Source of the DNA: a virus
Length of the DNA stretch: 42,469 nt
Virus record (IMG/VR): IMGVR_UViG_3300048927_000593
Coordinates: 1 to 42,469 of that record
Reading direction: 5' to 3' (one strand)
Made by a program: the position numbers and the translations under genes. Positions 39,608-42,469 of the stretch are shown in pieces. The notes beneath the pieces are model-generated. The model did no database searches and was not told the origin of the DNA. It worked only from the letters and a program-made list of their open reading frames with translations. Numbering within the stretch: position 1 is the stretch's first letter; every line of letters begins with the position of its first letter.

Positions 39608-42031
39608 TCAGTTCATTCGTTCTGGCTCGCCAATACTCTTCAATAGTGCGTTGTATTGGGCGGCATCAGCTGCATAAATTTTGTCTAATACGTAGTTTGC
39701 TACTTTGGCAATCTCGGGGATCTCTACTGGCTTAAAGCTTCTGTCTGGAACAGCTTCCAAGTGAGAGAACTCATTGTTTAGTCGATTAACAAGAGCGACG
39801 GCCGTATCTTCATCTTCTCCAAAAAATTTTCTTATCCGTTCAAATGCGTCGCTTCTGTCGTCATGATGCGGGTACTTAAAGAATAGAAAGGCTTCAAGGA
39901 ACTTCCGCAAGTTATTGCCGAAGCCAAAGAATGGTTCGTGGCTAGCTTGTGCTGCGGCTTGGTCTTTACACTTGTAGATCTGATGAAACAAGTAATGAAA
40001 CTCTGTGATATAGTCTTTGAGGTAAGAGGGCATGAGAAGGATATTACTTGCTGCGCCGTTGCGCTCAATCATGAAATGCTCATGATCGGAAACGCTCTTG
40101 GTCTTACCTTCGCCCGCAGGTATTTTCTTTGTTGGAATGGATAGTCGCTTAAGATATTTCAAAAAGTCTAAGTTGTGCGTAGAAATAAAAAGTTGCTTGT
40201 AACGATAGCTATTCGAGTTGTCTGCCTTTTTTATTGGCTTGGTGATCAAGCTTTCAATTAGACTGAACATGAAAAATATATGGTTGCTGTCCAAGCTTGA
40301 GATTGGGTCGTCAATGTAAATTATAAGTTCTTTGCCCTTGCTTTCTGGTTCGTCTAGTTTTGCAATAAAATAGCAGAATGCAATCAAGCTGCACTCGCCT
40401 TCGCTTAAGTTGTACGCAGCTTTGCCGTCGCGTGTAATCTCAAATTTAACGGTTACCTTGTCAGCATGGTCACGGGGTTCGAGCTTGAGGCCGTCATGGC
40501 CGAAGAAGTTGTTGAGCAGGGAGTTGACTCGCTCTGCCCCTTTTCGCTCATCTTTCTGCTTGGCTCTTAATATTTGAACTTTTGCCTGGGCGTCACGAAT
40601 CTCTTTTTCTGCGGATGTATATGCAGTGCTTGCAGTATCAGCTTTTGCCTTGAAGGTCGCTATACGGGTGAGTTCCTGTTCATAGGTTATCGCGTCCGCA
40701 AATGCAAATACGTCCGTTAGCCGAAGTGCATCTCTCGCGGCAGTCTTGTCTTTTTCCAGTGTCTTTGTTTTGCCATTGTTTGTTGCAATCAAAATATTGA
40801 TGGCATCTACATGTTTCTGGATTTCTTTCGGGTCGTGCAGTGGCTGAGGCAGCTTCACAGAAAGGAATGGATTGTTTTTCCGTGATTCCAGCGATCTCTT
40901 GAGCGCTTCCACATCACTCTTATAGACACCCAATGCTTCGGCAAGCGCCTGGTTGCTCACGTTAAACGCAGAACGTTCCTCGGTGTAAAATTGATCGCTT
41001 CTCAACGAGACGAAAGCATAGATGGCGGTAATCTCGCAATTGACCGAGACTATGGCCTTTTCCAACGCGGTTTCAAGAACACTGGATTCTTTGCTGAAAT
41101 GCTCGTCGAGCTTCTGCCAGACGTCATGAGGCAAGCTCTGGCCGCAGAAGGCGCAGGTTTCGCGTTTATCGCGATGGTGGGCGATACCTTCTTTGACCCA
41201 GAGTTGCAATACACTGTCGTTGAGGAGTTCTTGAATGGGTTTGGTCGGCGTGATCACTTTGGACAGAATTGGCTCGGCTTGGCCTCTCAGGGAATCAAAC
41301 TGTAGGGCAATGCCAAGTGTGTCAGTAATGTCAGGCAAAGCTTCTTGCTTGAGCAGCGCAAGCTTTCCAGCTTGCTCCTGAAGCGTCAGCGGAACGAATT
41401 CAGTTTTTTTAGTGGCAGCAATGTCACGTCTGATGTGGTCGATGTTGTAAACGGGAACCCCGTACTGGAAGTTCTTCTTGATTTTGTCAGCCGCATGCGT
41501 GCGCAGCTTGCCTTCCAATGCAGTTACAGTGGTGTCGTGGTTGATCTTGGTGAGGTCGCGCTGTTTTCTCGTTGCCTCAAGGTCGAAGTAAAGACCAGTC
41601 TTGGATTCAACGCTTCCCAGCTTAGCCTCGATGGCAGCAATGGCATCGTCGATCTCTTTGTTCTGCTCACCGACTATGGCGAAGGTCTTGATCTCGCCGC
41701 CATCCTGATTGACCAAAAAGCTGAGGTTATCAGTCACAAAATCGCGGTTGTAGACTCTTACGTCGTAGTTGTGAGTCAGTAGGTCCGAGCATGTGACTAC
41801 GCCTTTGTCGCCCGTAACGGTGAAGGACGAGCCAACGTAGTTCAATGGCAGTCTATGAGTCTCCAGTGCGCGAAAGACACGAGAAAGGGTCGTCTTTCCC
41901 GAGTAGTTGCGCCCGTAGAGAATATTCAGACGCTGGAAGATCTTCACGTTCTTCCCGTTGTCCCTAACGGCTTTCTTCCACTCAAGTCCGGAAAAGCTAC
42001 CAAAGTTTGCGATGTCTATCTGATTGATCAT
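39608..42031 (-). CDS. RloC/PrrC-like ATPase with predicted anticodon-nuclease domain, 807 aa
   Basis: ABC-type ATPase and probable C-terminal nuclease. Walker A GRNYSGKTT (40-48), a coiled coil with a zinc-hook CAFC (about residue 293), signature NLSEGECSLIAF (about 543), Walker B LIIYIDDPISSLD (about 573) and ISTHNLDFLKY. The C terminus has NNLRKFLEAF (Arg and Glu 4 apart, about 707) and NRLNNEFSH (His about 755), matching the Arg-Glu-His triad of PrrC/RloC and an Rx6H HEPN motif. RloC cuts tRNA anticodons on DNA damage or phage restriction. Start ATG 42031 has AGGA upstream; a 42-aa longer frame has no support. Confidence 0.85.
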   Translation of the reverse strand: MINQIDIANFGSFSGLEWKKAVRDNGKNVKIFQRLNILYGRNYSGKTTLSRVFRALETHRLPLNYVGSSFTVTGDKGVVTCSDLLTHNYDVRVYNRDFVTDNLSFLVNQDGGEIKTFAIVGEQNKEIDDAIAAIEAKLGSVESKTGLYFDLEATRKQRDLTKINHDTTVTALEGKLRTHAADKIKKNFQYGVPVYNIDHIRRDIAATKKTEFVPLTLQEQAGKLALLKQEALPDITDTLGIALQFDSLRGQAEPILSKVITPTKPIQELLNDSVLQLWVKEGIAHHRDKRETCAFCGQSLPHDVWQKLDEHFSKESSVLETALEKAIVSVNCEITAIYAFVSLRSDQFYTEERSAFNVSNQALAEALGVYKSDVEALKRSLESRKNNPFLSVKLPQPLHDPKEIQKHVDAINILIATNNGKTKTLEKDKTAARDALRLTDVFAFADAITYEQELTRIATFKAKADTASTAYTSAEKEIRDAQAKVQILRAKQKDERKGAERVNSLLNNFFGHDGLKLEPRDHADKVTVKFEITRDGKAAYNLSEGECSLIAFCYFIAKLDEPESKGKELIIYIDDPISSLDSNHIFFMFSLIESLITKPIKKADNSNSYRYKQLFISTHNLDFLKYLKRLSIPTKKIPAGEGKTKSVSDHEHFMIERNGAASNILLMPSYLKDYITEFHYLFHQIYKCKDQAAAQASHEPFFGFGNNLRKFLEAFLFFKYPHHDDRSDAFERIRKFFGEDEDTAVALVNRLNNEFSHLEAVPDRSFKPVEIPEIAKVANYVLDKIYAADAAQYNALLKSIGEPERMN

Positions 42032-42230
42032 TGATCCATTCCTACCCTGGTGGACTTTCAGATGCGTACGACAGATTGATGCTTCATTTTCCGAAGAGCG
42101 TTCTATACCAGATTTTGCACGTGGCCGCTGCTGGCCGTAAATTTTGCTGCCAGCCATTTACTAGCAAGAAACGGGGCCGTTCAGGCGGCATGTCCCCATT
42201 AATTGAGAGACAGTCGTGCCAACGAAGACT

Positions 42231-42273
42231 TAGGGCATTCCTAGGGCAAACCCGAGGCCTTTCTAGGCATTCC
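42231..42273 (+). promoter_or_regulatory. Candidate integrase arm-type sites (right)
   Basis: TAGGGCATT (42231-42239) and TAGGGCAAA (42242-42250) are spaced 11 bp, as are the left sites 306-314 and 317-325. A related TAGGCATTC follows at 42264. They lie about 100 bp from attR. Bases 42032-42230 show no convincing gene; they hold the promoter region of the RloC-like gene. Confidence 0.5.
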
Positions 42274-42313
42274 CACACCATGCTAAAATCCAAAACCACC
42301 GAGATAGACGGCC

Positions 42314-42338
42314 TGAAGCGGCCTCGGGGGCCGCTTCA
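42314..42338. repeat. Perfect 10-bp hairpin beside attR
   Basis: TGAAGCGGCC (42314-42323) pairs with GGCCGCTTCA (42329-42338), loop TCGGG. It abuts the attR core and has no T-tract, so it may be an integration-host site, a structural element or a terminator remnant. Purpose unknown. Confidence 0.6.
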
Positions 42339-42342
42339 AAGC

Positions 42343-42369
42343 GTTCGAATCCCTATCTCTCCGCCATTA
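42343..42369 (+). repeat. attR core (27-bp direct repeat)
   Basis: Exact copy of 212-238. Only the T-arm 3' part, acceptor 3' strand, CCA and three following bases are repeated; the rest of a tRNA is absent, so this is the right junction. Confidence 0.95.
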
Positions 42370-42380
42370 CATAGAAAAAG

Positions 42381-42411
42381 CCCCGTAGCCGAATAAGCTA
42401 CGGGGTTTTTT
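42381..42411 (+). terminator. Host Rho-independent terminator, original tRNA-Ser terminator
   Basis: CCCCGTAGC (42381-42389) pairs with GCTACGGGG (42397-42405), followed by TTTTTT (42406-42411). Its position relative to attR equals that expected for the tRNA-Ser terminator before integration. The bases after it (to 42469) hold no recognisable gene. Confidence 0.88.
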
Positions 42412-42469
42412 CGTTTTGGAATGTAATCGTTCCTTCTCTGTGGCCAGCAAGCCTTCAAGCTTGACCCTA

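Larger units (their letters stand above)
212..42369. mobile_element. Complete temperate siphophage prophage in tRNA-Ser
   Basis: The element is bounded by a 27-bp perfect direct repeat (212-238 and 42343-42369) that is the 3' end of the tRNA-Ser gene. Between the copies lie an integrase, excisionase-like gene, CI/Cro switch, replication genes, Q-like antiterminator, terminase, HK97-type head genes, lambda-like tail genes and a lysis cassette, in the usual order for lambdoid siphophages. No core gene is visibly broken, so the prophage may be inducible. AT-rich cargo genes are inserted at both ends and within the structural operons. The bounds are seen directly; inducibility is inferred. Confidence 0.93.

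Noticed and set aside
41345-41782. 145-aa plus-strand frame
   Set aside because: Shadow of the RloC-like gene.
42032-42157. 42-aa N-terminal extension of the RloC-like protein
   Set aside because: ATG 42031 has a ribosome site and starts directly with the conserved ATPase strand; the extension has no family resemblance.

Overview
This window looks like a complete temperate siphophage genome integrated in a Pseudomonas chromosome, probably of the P. fluorescens/P. syringae type. The evidence is a PrtN-like (pyocin activator) regulator, a DUF6124-type gene and a C4-like RNA of the sort seen in Pseudomonas prophages, plus overall codon use. Host sequence is limited to the end of an unidentified gene (1-62), a tRNA-Ser(CGA) gene (146-235) and about 100 bases at the right end. 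A 27-bp direct repeat, the 3' end of the tRNA, occurs at 212-238 (attL) and 42343-42369 (attR) and bounds a prophage of about 42.16 kb.

Layout. (1) Left cargo, 300-2710: AT-rich genes between attL and the integrase (two proteins of unknown function sharing an N-x-x-K-H-R motif, a DUF2971 protein, a possible 26-aa hydrophobic peptide). (2) Leftward early operon, 2899-5152: integrase, excisionase-like protein, a small unknown protein, a PrtN-like regulator and a 64-aa protein, behind a strong promoter with an operator. (3) Switch, 5297-6417: S24-type CI repressor and divergent Cro, with the same 12-bp operator-like word in both early promoters. (4) Replication and late control, 6427-9432: primase/VapE-type helicase, a dense GTCACC repeat cluster (possible origin), a Q-like antiterminator; then an orphan gene and a HigBA-like toxin-antitoxin pair. 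(5) Late operon, 10890-33049: holin, HNH nuclease, a TerS-TerL fusion, portal, ClpP-like protease, HK97-type capsid, head-tail connectors, a lambda-like tail (tail tube, G/GT chaperone with an in-frame slippery site, tape measure, M, L, K, I, J), short tail-tip proteins, GH19 endolysin and nested Rz/Rz1. (6) Right accessory region, 33101-42031: an HNH nuclease with two zinc-ribbon repeats, a Dam-like methylase, a DUF6124 gene behind a C4-like antisense RNA, a four-gene ABC three-component-type operon and a convergent RloC/PrrC-like ATPase-nuclease.

How it works together. CI/Cro set lysogeny versus lysis, primase-helicase replicates the genome, Q probably opens the late operon, and holin/endolysin/spanins lyse the cell. 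The AT-rich cargo sits at attL, inside the head operon, in the tail operon, after the lysis genes and at attR; several pieces look like anti-phage or superinfection-exclusion functions that the lysogen could express. The most interesting candidate is the operon at 36279-39435. It starts with a 59-aa membrane peptide whose C-terminal tail carries a motif 13/18 identical to the N terminus of the next protein, which suggests homotypic recruitment of a membrane effector to an ABC-type sensor.

All calls come from reading the sequence and remembered family features; no database search was run.
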